NCBI GenBank assembly: GCA_040222855.1
Contig: JAVKCD010000025.1
Span: 434,001-498,000 of the forward strand
Length of the DNA: 64,000 bases
Direction of reading: 5' to 3'
From: Phycisphaeraceae bacterium
Lineage (GTDB): Bacteria; Planctomycetota; Phycisphaerae; Phycisphaerales; Phycisphaeraceae
Both the position numbers and the translations under genes were made by a program. Positions 36,348 to 48,304 of this stretch are shown in pieces (position 1 is the first letter of the stretch; the number at the start of each line of letters is the position of its first letter). A model generated the notes under the pieces. It was not told where the DNA came from and did no database searches. It was given only the letters and a program-made list of their open reading frames with translations.

Positions 36348-38807
36348 ATGGTGCATCGTGAACGGCGTTTAAGTGCCTTGCTCCTCGTCCTTAGCCTGAT
36401 GATGATGTCTGTTGGGGCATCCACCGCTCTCAGCCAGACTCCAGCGACAGATTCACTCGATCAGTTGCTCTCCGACCGTCTGGTGCTCTATGCCCTGCAG
36501 TACCTTCAGGGCGACGGGGGCGTGGCTGACTTTCAATACACTATGGCAGACGTGCTCTTCGAGCAGGCAATCGCACTCACGCCCGAGAGCGCGGACATCT
36601 GGCGACTCCGAGCAGACCTCGCCGCAGGTCTGGGAGACCGGTCGTTAAGGGCTACGTCGCTCCGTAGGCTGATCCGGTTAGAGCCCCAAGATGACGCCTC
36701 TCGACTCGACCTCGTCTATCTGCTCCTCGACGACATCCAGACTCTCGACGGCCGGCTGGATCGGGTCGAGCGCATGCTCACAGCGACGGGCAGCCAGCAA
36801 CTCTCCGCCCCTCTCCGCTCGAGACTCGCGGTGTATGCCGCCGCAGCAGCCCGTGAGATGGGTGATGAGCAGCGGTTTGGCGCTTGGCTTAAACGCGCCA
36901 TGGAATGGGATGAAGCCAACGATTCGGCCTTCAGAATGGCGCTGGACTACGCCATCGAGCGTGAGTCATCGGTCCTGACGCTCGCCGCCATCACCATGAA
37001 ACTTGTCGCCTCGGCGCCCATGGATCAGGGGGCAAGAATCGAGCTGGGCACCCTCTTCCTTCGTGAGGGTGCGTATGAAAATGCCATCCAGCAGATCATG
37101 CTCGCCTCGCAACTCTCGACTCGCCCCTTGCCCCCTGAGCTGGTGGGGTCAGTGATCGTGAGCATGATGGCCTCTGGTGACCTCCTGGGGGCAGAAGCCC
37201 TGCTGGACCGCATGCGTATCACATATTTTGCTGGACCGGAGGATGAGGAAGGTAACCCGACACCCGGCCCGCTCCCGCTACCGTTGGAAGTCTTACGCCT
37301 GGTCATGCTGTCGGATCGTGAGGACGGTGCAGAGGAGGCGGCCTCGGTCTACGCACAGATCTCGCTCGCGCTGCAAGAGCGTGGAACCAGTGGATCACTA
37401 GCCGATCTCGGACGAATCACGGCGATGATCGGGCCAGAATCCATCGATCGGCTAAAACTGGCCGATGAGCTGACTGAATCAGCACCAATGATCGCTGAAC
37501 TTCTTCGCCTGACCGTCGAGCTTCGCGAAGAGAATCCTGATCTCGATCAGATCAACCGACGCTTGATTGTGATTGCCGCCGAAGAGGCCATGGCACGATT
37601 GCTGCTCGCGTCGATGCCACAAACCAGTGACGAGCGTGCACGGCAGTTGTACGCCCGAGCCGTCGCTGACGGTCCCGAAGAGCTACCCGCGATCTTGGCA
37701 GGCATTCTCCATCTCCAGCGTTTTAACGAGGTCGTGAGCCCGACTCGTTCCGGTCGCCGGATGGTCGAGATGCTCGATGGCTACCCGAGTCGCCTCTGGA
37801 GCCTCGACAACAACTTCCAGGCCTGGACCGATGTCGATCTACGATTGCTGGGCGGGGGCAGCTACGACTTGCTCGATCCGATGCCTGCGACCCTCCGTGT
37901 GGCTAACCTCACCAGCCTCCCGATGACGCTCGGGGGCTCGGGCGGGACCATCAGCGACGTGGTGATGGTCAACCTCACAGTCTCGGTCATGGGCAGGCCC
38001 TACGCCCAACTCCCGCCCGTGATCGTCGATATCGACCGCCCCCTCACCCTGGGTCCGGGACGGGCCGTCGAGGTGCCGGTGAACTTCCGGCAATCGATGC
38101 TCGCCGGGATCACAGCAGACAACCCCTTCACGACCATCTTTGTCGATCTCAACGCCGTACTCGACCCACGGCCGACCCGCTTTGGCGGAATCGCTTCGGG
38201 CCCGTTAGGGGCTGCCGATGCCCTGAGAGGCGTGAGCGTCCGCTGCCCCCCTCCAACGCAGGAACGATTGGACGAGTGGATCACCGGCATGAACAACCTG
38301 GAGACGAAGGACGAAGTCCTCGCCGGGTTGCGCGTGATGGGTTCCGCGACCCAGGGCCTCATCCGTGGCCTCAATGAAGACTCCGTCGGACGAGCTGCCG
38401 GCGAGCTGATCCAGGCTTATCTGCGAGCAGACCCCAAGGCTCAGACCTATCTCATCATGGCGATGCCACCCGTGGAACGTAACAACACCCTCCTCATGAC
38501 GATGCTCGATGATGCAGCAGCATCGTCTTCCCCGATGGTGCGCATGGGCTATCTGTTGCGACACGTTGGGGACCCGGATCACCCCGCCCTGGTTGAGGCG
38601 ACCGACTCTTCAGACGCCACCCTCCGCATGTTTGCCGGCTCCTACCAGAGCTTTCTGAGGACAGCGATGGCACTCCGCGAAGAGCAGGGGCAACAAGCCC
38701 CGCAGACAGGCGGGTTCATCGGACTGCCCACACCCGAAGAGCTGCTGCGGCCAGTGAGTGCCGATGACCCGTTCGCCGTTCGGGAACCTGACGATGAGCA
38801 AGAATAA
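36348..38807 (+). CDS. Large exported protein with helical repeats, unknown function
   Basis: An 819-residue protein. A signal peptide is visible at residues 1-29 (basic start, LLLVLSLMMMSVGAS, AxA-like cleavage near STALSQ). The N-terminal half is TPR-like, with repeating ALTPESADIWRLRADLAAGLGDR-type units; residues 500-620 look beta-rich (LRVANLTSLPMTL, VMGRPYAQLPPVIVDID). The C-terminal region is helical again. I recognise no enzyme motif. A cell-envelope scaffold is possible but undocumented. The HAD gene begins inside its last 14 bp, so the two are probably co-transcribed. Confidence 0.8.
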   Translation: MVHRERRLSALLLVLSLMMMSVGASTALSQTPATDSLDQLLSDRLVLYALQYLQGDGGVADFQYTMADVLFEQAIALTPESADIWRLRADLAAGLGDRSLRATSLRRLIRLEPQDDASRLDLVYLLLDDIQTLDGRLDRVERMLTATGSQQLSAPLRSRLAVYAAAAAREMGDEQRFGAWLKRAMEWDEANDSAFRMALDYAIERESSVLTLAAITMKLVASAPMDQGARIELGTLFLREGAYENAIQQIMLASQLSTRPLPPELVGSVIVSMMASGDLLGAEALLDRMRITYFAGPEDEEGNPTPGPLPLPLEVLRLVMLSDREDGAEEAASVYAQISLALQERGTSGSLADLGRITAMIGPESIDRLKLADELTESAPMIAELLRLTVELREENPDLDQINRRLIVIAAEEAMARLLLASMPQTSDERARQLYARAVADGPEELPAILAGILHLQRFNEVVSPTRSGRRMVEMLDGYPSRLWSLDNNFQAWTDVDLRLLGGGSYDLLDPMPATLRVANLTSLPMTLGGSGGTISDVVMVNLTVSVMGRPYAQLPPVIVDIDRPLTLGPGRAVEVPVNFRQSMLAGITADNPFTTIFVDLNAVLDPRPTRFGGIASGPLGAADALRGVSVRCPPPTQERLDEWITGMNNLETKDEVLAGLRVMGSATQGLIRGLNEDSVGRAAGELIQAYLRADPKAQTYLIMAMPPVERNNTLLMTMLDDAAASSSPMVRMGYLLRHVGDPDHPALVEATDSSDATLRMFAGSYQSFLRTAMALREEQGQQAPQTGGFIGLPTPEELLRPVSADDPFAVREPDDEQE

Positions 38808-39486
38808 CGGCTGGCTCATCCTGCTTGATATCGACGGCACGATCCTGACGACTGAGGGCGTGGGACCACGCCTGATGCAGCAGGCAGCCGATCGCTTGTT
38901 TGATGGCAAACTCCGCTTTGAAGGCGTTGATTTCTCAGGCAATCTTGATCCGCTCATCGTTGCCGAAGCCGCGACGCGATCGAGCTTCGATTGGAATCAG
39001 GAGCACCACACTCGTTTCCGCTCAGCGTACCTGGACGTGCTAAGCACCTGGCTCCGGGATTCAACACCTGGGCTGCTGCCCGGGGCGCAATCGCTGATCG
39101 AGTCCCTGCATCAGTCTGAGGTGCATACAGGATTGCTCACTGGCAACTACCCGGAAGCCGCCCGCCTGAAGCTCGATGCCGTGGGTCTGGCCTTCGATCG
39201 CTTCCAATCGAGCGCTTTTGGCGATGACGCGTGCGACCGGCCAGGACTCGTAGCGGTGGCTCGTGATCGCCATGAGACGCCACTCGAAGCTACTCGTGTC
39301 GTGGTCGTTGGCGACACGCCTCGGGATGTCCACTGCGCCAAAGCCCACGGCTGTACGTCCATCGCCGTCACAACCGGTCGGTTTGACCGCAATCAACTCG
39401 ATGCCGCCGGGGCCGATGCCGTCCTCGATTCACTTGAATCCGCCACCCCGGTTCTCGCTGGCTTAGGGATCGACCTGATCGAGTAA
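38794..39486 (+). CDS. HAD-superfamily phosphatase
   Basis: A 230-residue hydrolase resembling phosphoglycolate phosphatase. Motif I is LLDIDGTIL with the nucleophile Asp at about residue 10 and the general acid two residues later; motif II is LLTGNY (Thr), and motif IV is VVGDTPRDVHCAKAHG. A cap of helices lies between. The ATG at 38794 overlaps the upstream gene; an in-frame ATG further upstream (38764) would add residues before the usual beginning. The end overlaps nuoN on the opposite strand by 24 bp. Substrate unknown. Confidence 0.85.
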   Translation: MSKNNGWLILLDIDGTILTTEGVGPRLMQQAADRLFDGKLRFEGVDFSGNLDPLIVAEAATRSSFDWNQEHHTRFRSAYLDVLSTWLRDSTPGLLPGAQSLIESLHQSEVHTGLLTGNYPEAARLKLDAVGLAFDRFQSSAFGDDACDRPGLVAVARDRHETPLEATRVVVVGDTPRDVHCAKAHGCTSIAVTTGRFDRNQLDAAGADAVLDSLESATPVLAGLGIDLIE

Positions 39487-41049
39487 CACGGTAGTGGGCT
39501 GGGATAGCGTGCCGAGTTGCACTGTAGACAACTCACCCGCCGTGCTGGCCGAATCAAGGACCGGCCCACCAAAGAGCCCGAGGGCTAAAGCAAGAACCGC
39601 TGCTGCGCAAGCACCGCTGATCGCGAGTGACCCATAGGTTCCGGACGCATCCTTCTGCTCACCACTCTGGATCATGGGCCCAGCAGCCAGCCGGAGGTAG
39701 TAACCCGCGGAGATGGCCGAGTTGATGACCAACAAGGCAATGAGCACCTCGTGGCCGTCACTGAGGCCTGAGGTCATGATGTGCAGCTTGCCAAGGAAAC
39801 CGATGAGTGGCGGCAACCCGAGCAACGACAGCGAACCAACAGCCAGGCTCGCGGCCAGCAGCGGGTGAGCGATCCGCAGCCCCTTGAGATCAGCGTAACG
39901 ATGCCCCTCATCGGGCTCGGATTTCAGAGCAGCAAGTGCCGCAAAGCACGCAATCGTCCCCGCAGCGTAAGCAGGCAGATAGAACAGCAACGCTGCCAGT
40001 CCACTCGATCCGCCAGTCTCCCCCGGCCCGACCAGCAGCGGGATCAAGAGGTAACCGGAGTGCGCCACAGACGAATAAGCAAGCATCCGCTTGACGTTCG
40101 ACTGGACCATCGCCAGCAGGTTGCCCGCGAACATCGTCAGGACCGCGATCGCTGCGACCAGGAAAGCCAGAATCTCCCCAGCGTCCGTTGCCATCGGGTT
40201 TTTATCCAGCGGCCATCCGACCAGCCCAAGGACCAGCATCATCGCGGCGAAGCCAGCGGTCTTCGGGATCACTGCCAGGAACGCGGACACCGGCGTGGCC
40301 GCCCCCTGATACACATCGGCAGCGTAGAAGTGCATTGGAAACGCCGCGAGCTTGAAACCAATCCCGAGAATCGCCAACACAAACCCCGTCGTCAGAACAG
40401 GCGACAGCGTGCCGGTCTGAGCAACCTCCGAGGTGATCGCAGAATGGATCGCGCCAAAATCAGTCGCGCCGGTTGCGCCATAGATCAAAGCGAAACCGTA
40501 TAGGAAGATCGCCGCGGAAAAAGCCCCCAGGAAGAAATACTTGACGCCAGCCTCCTGCGACCGATCATCACCCCGGGACATGATCACCAAGACGTACGTC
40601 GGCAGTGAGGTCAGCTCAAGCGCCAGGAAGAGCCACACCAGATCATCAGCCCCCGCCGTTAGCATCGCACCGGCGATCGACAGCAGCATGAACGCAAAGA
40701 ACTCGCCACGGCTGGATCGCCCAGGCTTGAACTGCGGACCGGCTTCTGCATCCATGACCTGCTGGATCCGATCAGGTACACCCGCCGCAACCAGAACCAG
40801 CAACAAACCCGCCAGCGGGATGAACACACGCAAATAACCAATCGCACCCACCAGCCCGACGCCACTCTCAAGGGGCTCGGCAAACCACGCTAAGCCACTC
40901 GCAACCACCAGCGACAGGCCAGCCGCCGCAGCCGTCAGAGACCGCGTCGCTTGAGTCCTCGCCAGACCCAGCGAGAGACACACAATCGCCCCAATGAGCA
41001 CGGCCAACTCGGGCCAGAGGTTCAGGAGTTTGTCGATCAGTGGGTTCAT
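39463..41049 (-). CDS. nuoN: NADH-quinone oxidoreductase subunit N
   Basis: Proton-pumping antiporter-like subunit of complex I, 528 residues with about 14 helices. Conserved lysine-bearing helices are seen in the stretch LGIGFKLAAFPMHFYAADVYQGA and in NLLAMVQSNVKRMLAYSSVAHSGY. The ATG at 41049 follows the nuoM stop by 10 nt; a longer frame to 41097 would run into nuoM. It is the last gene of the JKLMN unit. The end overlaps the HAD gene convergently. Confidence 0.95.
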   Translation of the reverse strand: MNPLIDKLLNLWPELAVLIGAIVCLSLGLARTQATRSLTAAAAGLSLVVASGLAWFAEPLESGVGLVGAIGYLRVFIPLAGLLLVLVAAGVPDRIQQVMDAEAGPQFKPGRSSRGEFFAFMLLSIAGAMLTAGADDLVWLFLALELTSLPTYVLVIMSRGDDRSQEAGVKYFFLGAFSAAIFLYGFALIYGATGATDFGAIHSAITSEVAQTGTLSPVLTTGFVLAILGIGFKLAAFPMHFYAADVYQGAATPVSAFLAVIPKTAGFAAMMLVLGLVGWPLDKNPMATDAGEILAFLVAAIAVLTMFAGNLLAMVQSNVKRMLAYSSVAHSGYLLIPLLVGPGETGGSSGLAALLFYLPAYAAGTIACFAALAALKSEPDEGHRYADLKGLRIAHPLLAASLAVGSLSLLGLPPLIGFLGKLHIMTSGLSDGHEVLIALLVINSAISAGYYLRLAAGPMIQSGEQKDASGTYGSLAISGACAAAVLALALGLFGGPVLDSASTAGELSTVQLGTLSQPTTVLLDQVDP

Positions 41050-41059
41050 CGTCGGTGGC

Positions 41060-42703
41060 TTACTCAGCTTCGTGGACAACGGGAAAAACCGAAACACTCG
41101 GCTCAGCGACCATCAAGGCAGGCTCACTCACTTCTGCGGTGACCGGCGTCTCAATCACGAGACGCGCCTGCTGAGTCATGCCGGCCACATCCGGCTCAAG
41201 CGTCGATAGCATCGGGTAAGGAAATAGCCCAAAGACCAGACAAAACAGGGCCAGTGGCGCCAACGCCATTAGCTCACGACCGGAAAGGTCCTGAGCATCC
41301 TCGGGCCTCTCAACCGCCCCCGAGTTTGGATAGCTGATCGCCTTGAGCGGGCCAAAACAGAAACTACCCGCCAGCCGGAGCAGGTACAGAGCCCCGATGA
41401 TCAGGCCAAGACCAGCCAGCAGAGCATAAACGGGACCAAGTAGCCCTGGCGACAGAAAGGTGCCCATCAGCGTCAGGAACTCACCCACAAAACCATTCAA
41501 GCCCGGCAGCCCCACACTCGCCATCACAAAGAAAACAAAGAAGAACGACCACGCAGGCATGACCTTCGCCACCCCCGTAACCTCGCCGAGTTCCCGAGTT
41601 CGAAAACGGTCATACAGCATGCCAACACACAGCAGCAGTCCACCCGCAGCGACGCCGTGGTTGATCAGATACGCCGCCGCCCCAACGCTACCGATGTTGT
41701 CCGCATCGAGTGCAAAGATCCCCAGGATCACAAAACCCATATGAGAGATCGACGAGTAGGCGATCAACCCCTTAGCGTCGGGCTGGACCCAGGCGATCAA
41801 GCCAGCGTAGATCACGCCGATGACCGCGAGCACACCCAGCAAAGGCGCGTACTCCACCGTCGCCAGCGGGAGCATCGGAACCACAATCCGCAGCATGCCA
41901 TAAGGCCCGAGCTTGAGAACCAGGGCCGCCAGATCAATCGCACCATCCGCCGACGAGCCCTGATGCGCCGTCGGCAGCCAGTTGTGCAGCGGAAACAACG
42001 GCGTCTTCACACCAAAACCCAGCATCAACGCCAGAAACACCCAGCCCTGCTCGGTCCTGCTCATGCTCGGGGCGGTCCGCAGCAGATCATCGATCGCGAA
42101 GCTCCACACGCCCGTCTCAGCAGCGTGGTGCATGGCGATGTAGGCAAGTCCCGCCGCCGTGAACAACGCACTCACAAAGCCGTAGACGAACATCGTCGTC
42201 GCCGCCTTACCACGATCCAGATGACCAAAGCGCCCGATCAGGATGTACGACGGCAGCAGCGTCAGCTCAAAGAACGCATAGAACAGAATCACGTCCCGAG
42301 CCATAAAAGCCCCGAGCATCGAGAGCAGCAGCAGATGAAGCCAGCTAAAGAACGCCCGACGATCGTCCGCCGACTGCGGCTTCGACGCGATCGCTGCCAC
42401 CGGCATAATGATGGCGGTCACCAGCATGAGCCAAAGCGACAAGGCATCCACACCGAGTGAGAACGTCAACCCCAACTCGGGCATCCACTCGGTCTGCACA
42501 ACAAACTGCACACCGCCTGCCGACCAGTCGTAACGATCAAACGCGATCAGCACCAGCACAAACGTGACCAAGCTGCCGATGAACCCGGTGTTCCAAACGG
42601 CCTGCGAGGTCTTAAGCAACGGACGCACCTGCACCAGAAGGGCAGTCACCAGTGGCACTAGGACCAGCAGCGGCATCAACCAGGATGTGGCGTTGCTGTC
42701 CAT
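41060..42703 (-). CDS. nuoM: NADH-quinone oxidoreductase subunit M
   Basis: Antiporter-like subunit of complex I, 547 residues. The LPSYILIGRFGHLDRGKAAT motif, the helix LGFGVKTPLFPLHNWLPTAH with the conserved lysine, and the AYSSISHMGFVILG segment are clear. The ATG is adjacent to the nuoL stop with no spacer, so the ribosome site lies inside nuoL and translation is coupled. A C-terminal extension after the last helix holds a Val/Glu-rich stretch without known role. Confidence 0.96.
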   Translation of the reverse strand: MDSNATSWLMPLLVLVPLVTALLVQVRPLLKTSQAVWNTGFIGSLVTFVLVLIAFDRYDWSAGGVQFVVQTEWMPELGLTFSLGVDALSLWLMLVTAIIMPVAAIASKPQSADDRRAFFSWLHLLLLSMLGAFMARDVILFYAFFELTLLPSYILIGRFGHLDRGKAATTMFVYGFVSALFTAAGLAYIAMHHAAETGVWSFAIDDLLRTAPSMSRTEQGWVFLALMLGFGVKTPLFPLHNWLPTAHQGSSADGAIDLAALVLKLGPYGMLRIVVPMLPLATVEYAPLLGVLAVIGVIYAGLIAWVQPDAKGLIAYSSISHMGFVILGIFALDADNIGSVGAAAYLINHGVAAGGLLLCVGMLYDRFRTRELGEVTGVAKVMPAWSFFFVFFVMASVGLPGLNGFVGEFLTLMGTFLSPGLLGPVYALLAGLGLIIGALYLLRLAGSFCFGPLKAISYPNSGAVERPEDAQDLSGRELMALAPLALFCLVFGLFPYPMLSTLEPDVAGMTQQARLVIETPVTAEVSEPALMVAEPSVSVFPVVHEAE

Positions 42704-44773
<2,070 letters not shown>

Positions 44774-44782
44774 CCGCGGTCG

Positions 44783-45103
44783 TTATCCCTTCAGGTCGGC
44801 CCATGCCTGGACGTCGAGCGTGCGCTTCCTGCGAAACAGCAGGACCACCAGACCCAACGCCATCGCAGCCTCTGCCGCCGCGATCGTGATCACAAAAATG
44901 ACGAACGTCTGCCCGATCTCGTGCACATGATGACGGGCAAAGGCCACCAGCGTGACAATCACGCCCTGGAACATCATCTCCGTACACAGAAAAAGGATGA
45001 TCATGTTCCGGCGCGTCAGAAAACCAATCATCCCCAACACAAACAACACCGCGCCAACAGCGAGGTAATGGGCCAGGGCCAGGTTGCTCAGTTCGTGCGC
45101 CAT
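44783..45103 (-). CDS. nuoK: NADH-quinone oxidoreductase subunit K
   Basis: A 106-residue, three-helix complex I subunit, the normal size. The conserved glutamates in helices 2 and 3 are seen in FLCTEMMFQGVIVTLVAFA and FVIFVITIAAAEAAMALGLVV. It lies 48 nt after nuoJ and 9 nt before nuoL, within a single leftward operon. Confidence 0.96.
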   Translation of the reverse strand: MAHELSNLALAHYLAVGAVLFVLGMIGFLTRRNMIILFLCTEMMFQGVIVTLVAFARHHVHEIGQTFVIFVITIAAAEAAMALGLVVLLFRRKRTLDVQAWADLKG

Positions 45104-45151
45104 CCAGGGCTATCCGGCCATCTCGGCCGGTCCATCTACAGTAGTTAGCGT

Positions 45152-45961
45152 TCAGGCCGCGGCAGCCGGCTCGTGATGATCGTCCGGAACCTCGGTCCTC
45201 GCAATGACAACAGCACTCACCAGCGAGACCAGCAGGATCACGCCAGCCAACTCAATCGCCAGCGGGTGAGAACGGAACAAGTCCAAACCCACCGCCTCAA
45301 GGTTCGAGGTCTCCTGACGAGCATTCTTCAATGCAACCACCTCAGCGGGCAGCCGATCATCATTCGTCCGCACCAGTGGCGTCGCCTCCGCCTCGACCAC
45401 CATGGCCTGCGGCAGCGTGTCCGCCTGGAAACTAAAGTTCAGCAGCGTCGCCAGCAGGACAAACCCAGCCAGAACCGCCAGCATCGGCTCGCGCGCCCTG
45501 CGGTCATAAAGCGGCGAAGCGTCCTCAGCTTCAGCCTCCGCCGACTGCGAGGCCAGCATGATGACAAACATGTAAGTCACCAGAATCGCCCCCGCGTAGA
45601 TCACAACCATGGCCAGCGCGATGAACTCCGCCGATAGCGTCAACAACAGCCCAGCACTCGAGAGCACCACCATGATGAACCACAACGCAGCCCGAACCGG
45701 CTGGGTATGGGTGATCACCCGAACCGCCGAGGCGATCGCCAAAAAACTGAAAACGTAGTGGTAGAAGAAAGCCGAACGATCCATCCCCAGCGCCTCGGGC
45801 AGATCACGCCCAAGGACCACCCACAGCATCGCGATGAACGCCAGCCCAACCACCGCACCGATGAAACGAAGCGCTGTAGCCCGCTGAGGCATCATCAAAA
45901 ACAGCCCGATCGCTCCCAGCACGGTGGCGGCAAAGAGGCCGATGTTGTGCAGATTGACCAT
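45152..45961 (-). CDS. nuoJ: NADH-quinone oxidoreductase subunit J
   Basis: A 269-residue complex I subunit with five helices; the region LTLSAEFIALAMVVIYAGAI holds the pi-bulge helix typical of NuoJ. It is longer than E. coli NuoJ (184), with an inserted hydrophilic stretch at about residues 140-225, which includes a charged segment SAEAEAEDASPLYDRRA. The ATG at 45961 is preferred because the preceding residues of the longer frame show no homology. It is the first gene of the unit; nuoA-nuoI are absent. Confidence 0.92.
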   Translation of the reverse strand: MVNLHNIGLFAATVLGAIGLFLMMPQRATALRFIGAVVGLAFIAMLWVVLGRDLPEALGMDRSAFFYHYVFSFLAIASAVRVITHTQPVRAALWFIMVVLSSAGLLLTLSAEFIALAMVVIYAGAILVTYMFVIMLASQSAEAEAEDASPLYDRRAREPMLAVLAGFVLLATLLNFSFQADTLPQAMVVEAEATPLVRTNDDRLPAEVVALKNARQETSNLEAVGLDLFRSHPLAIELAGVILLVSLVSAVVIARTEVPDDHHEPAAAA

Positions 45962-46090
45962 CAAAAAGCCTGTGGGGCGTGGAAGGTGCGAGGAACTGGC
46001 GCGGCGCGGCGACAAACACCGTCCGCACGCAAGGACTTCGCAGAATAGAAGCCCCCCCGAATCCATGCAACATCAGGTCAGCAACGGATT

Positions 46091-48304
46091 TCAGGAAGCG
46101 AGGCTCGGGATCGGTGCAACCACCTTCTGACGCATCATCGCCGGGCTGTCAATGCTCTGATCCGGCTCCGCCTCCCCGGTCCGAAGCGATTCGAGCCGCG
46201 TCAGATAAGCCGCCACCGTGCTCACGAACGTCGCATGGCTCCACGTCAGCGGGGAAACCGACAACGGGGCATTCGTCTCCGGGTGAACCTGCTCAGCCAG
46301 AATCCGTGACGGCAACGCACGGTCCGCCGTCCAACGGATGAAACGCGACGCCTCACGAAGCTCGTCCTCAGTCTTCGCCTTGGCGATGTAGTAGTCCGCG
46401 AGCCACAGCGTGCAGATGAACCACGGGTTACCCGGGATCTTGTCCACATCCTGACTCACCTGATGGTAGTAGTCGTTCCGGTACCTGGCCACGCCACCGA
46501 CATCAGTCTTGACCCAGAGCTGATCCTCGATCGCATCCATCGTCTTCTTCACCCGCTCGTCCTCAACCGGCAACAGCCCCAGCGCGAAGATCGCATACAT
46601 CGAGCTATCCAGAACCTCATCCCGGTAGTACTCGATCTCGTCCGGCGGGACCTCAGGCAAAGACACCCGATCCAGCGCATCCAGGTGCTTCTGGCCCTCA
46701 GGCATCGGATCACGACCAGCCAGGATCTCCGCCATCAACCGCGCCGTCCGCTCGGAATCCACAGGCTCGATCCGCCTCAAAAAACGCCCGTGCTCCGGAC
46801 TCCAGAGATGACGGCAAAAGCCATCACGAATCTCATACGCCGCGCCGCCATAACGCTCAGCAAGCTGGCTGTCGCCAAAAGCGTTGGCAAAGTTCTGCGC
46901 CGACTTCAGGCCAGCATAAACCGACGCCACCGTGAAGGTGTGCACGCCATAACGCTCTTCCCAAAGGTCATAAGACGGCAGCGGCAACCCCGTCGCCGGA
47001 TCACGGAAACGCGTCATGAAGTTCGCCGCTGGCTGGATGAGCTTCATCCACAACGGCCGCACGAACTCGATGTCACGGTAACGCACAAAGTGTCGCCACA
47101 ACGCCCAGATGACCAACGCCGTCTCGTCCTCCTGAATCGGCACCTGCGGCTGGCCGTTGGACGTCCACGGGTGCCACGACGACGCCGGACTGCCATCCGG
47201 CCCGTACTTGTGCAGGAAATACCCCCGGTGATTGATGATCCGAGCACACAGCGAGAAAAACCCCCGCGCCACATCAGGATACCCCGCCCCGTCCAACGCA
47301 TCGGCCACAAACGCACCATCACGCGGCCACAGATACGAGTAAGTATCCCGTGAAAACTGCATGATGTCCGAGTCGTTCGCCGCGATGATCGCCCCACCAT
47401 TGTCGATCTGCGAGCGCACCACCAGCAACGACCGCTTGTACAACTCCGACACCTCAGGCCCCAACCCCGTCTCATCCCGGTCACACAGCGGGACCCGATT
47501 GGCATTCAGCCAAAGCCGCCAGTAGTTCACCGTCCGGTCAATGATCCCCTGCGGGCTCTCCCGGTGGATGAAGTGATGGATCTCCTCCAGATCGTCATAG
47601 CTCTGCCCGAACGCAAGCACCAGATAAACCACCTGCTTGCCATTCGGCTCGAGCTGAACCCGCGTGAGCATCGTCGAATCCACCGCCCCCTGACCAATCG
47701 GGTTGTTCCCCAGATGCCCGTCCTCAGCATCCCGCCAGGTGCCCTCAGCCCCACCAAATCCCGCCGTCCCCGTGGCATACTCATGAATCGCTGGCTCACC
47801 TGACGCGTAGAAACAGGCCAGCACATAGCGCTGCATCCGGTAGTGGATCAGCGACTGAACCTGCGGGTCGTAGTAAGCCGTATCACCCACCCGCGTGCCA
47901 TATAAAAACAGGTCCTGATGATGAAGCACCCGCGCCTCACGCACCCGATCCGTCAGGTTGTGGACCTCAATCCGCCTGATCAGCAGCGGGCGATGAAAAT
48001 CCACCGCATCCGTACACCGAAGCTCGAGCTCCAACTCCGGATGAACCATCCGAACATCCGTCGCCAGCGTGTCCGCCAGGTACCCCGGCTTGATCTCCCA
48101 CCCCTGGTCCGACCAGAACAGCCGCTTACGCCGACGCTCGTTCTTAGGCGGAGTCCCGATATCGGACCATACCCCGAACCCGCAAGCACCACCCGCCCCG
48201 TGATTCTCCTGCCCGACATGCGGGTAGTACAGATCGCGGATCCGGTAATGATGGTCGAAGGTCACCAGAAGCTGACCGTTGCCTACTGGAATGTCTCGGG
48301 GCAT
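46091..48304 (-). CDS. Glycoside hydrolase family 15 (glucoamylase/trehalase-like)
   Basis: A 737-residue enzyme. The N-terminal beta-sandwich (about residues 1-260) begins with DIPVGNGQLLVTFDHHYRIRD; the (alpha/alpha)6 barrel follows. SYDLWEERYGVHTFTVASV holds the general acid and ILAEQVHPETNAPLSVSPLTWSHA the general base region; YLWPRDGAFVADAL contributes to the substrate pocket. No signal peptide is seen, so a cytoplasmic role in hydrolysing alpha-glucans or trehalose is likely. The exact substrate is open. It is transcribed alone, leftward, between nuoJ and the glycosyltransferase. Confidence 0.9.
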   Translation of the reverse strand: MPRDIPVGNGQLLVTFDHHYRIRDLYYPHVGQENHGAGGACGFGVWSDIGTPPKNERRRKRLFWSDQGWEIKPGYLADTLATDVRMVHPELELELRCTDAVDFHRPLLIRRIEVHNLTDRVREARVLHHQDLFLYGTRVGDTAYYDPQVQSLIHYRMQRYVLACFYASGEPAIHEYATGTAGFGGAEGTWRDAEDGHLGNNPIGQGAVDSTMLTRVQLEPNGKQVVYLVLAFGQSYDDLEEIHHFIHRESPQGIIDRTVNYWRLWLNANRVPLCDRDETGLGPEVSELYKRSLLVVRSQIDNGGAIIAANDSDIMQFSRDTYSYLWPRDGAFVADALDGAGYPDVARGFFSLCARIINHRGYFLHKYGPDGSPASSWHPWTSNGQPQVPIQEDETALVIWALWRHFVRYRDIEFVRPLWMKLIQPAANFMTRFRDPATGLPLPSYDLWEERYGVHTFTVASVYAGLKSAQNFANAFGDSQLAERYGGAAYEIRDGFCRHLWSPEHGRFLRRIEPVDSERTARLMAEILAGRDPMPEGQKHLDALDRVSLPEVPPDEIEYYRDEVLDSSMYAIFALGLLPVEDERVKKTMDAIEDQLWVKTDVGGVARYRNDYYHQVSQDVDKIPGNPWFICTLWLADYYIAKAKTEDELREASRFIRWTADRALPSRILAEQVHPETNAPLSVSPLTWSHATFVSTVAAYLTRLESLRTGEAEPDQSIDSPAMMRQKVVAPIPSLAS

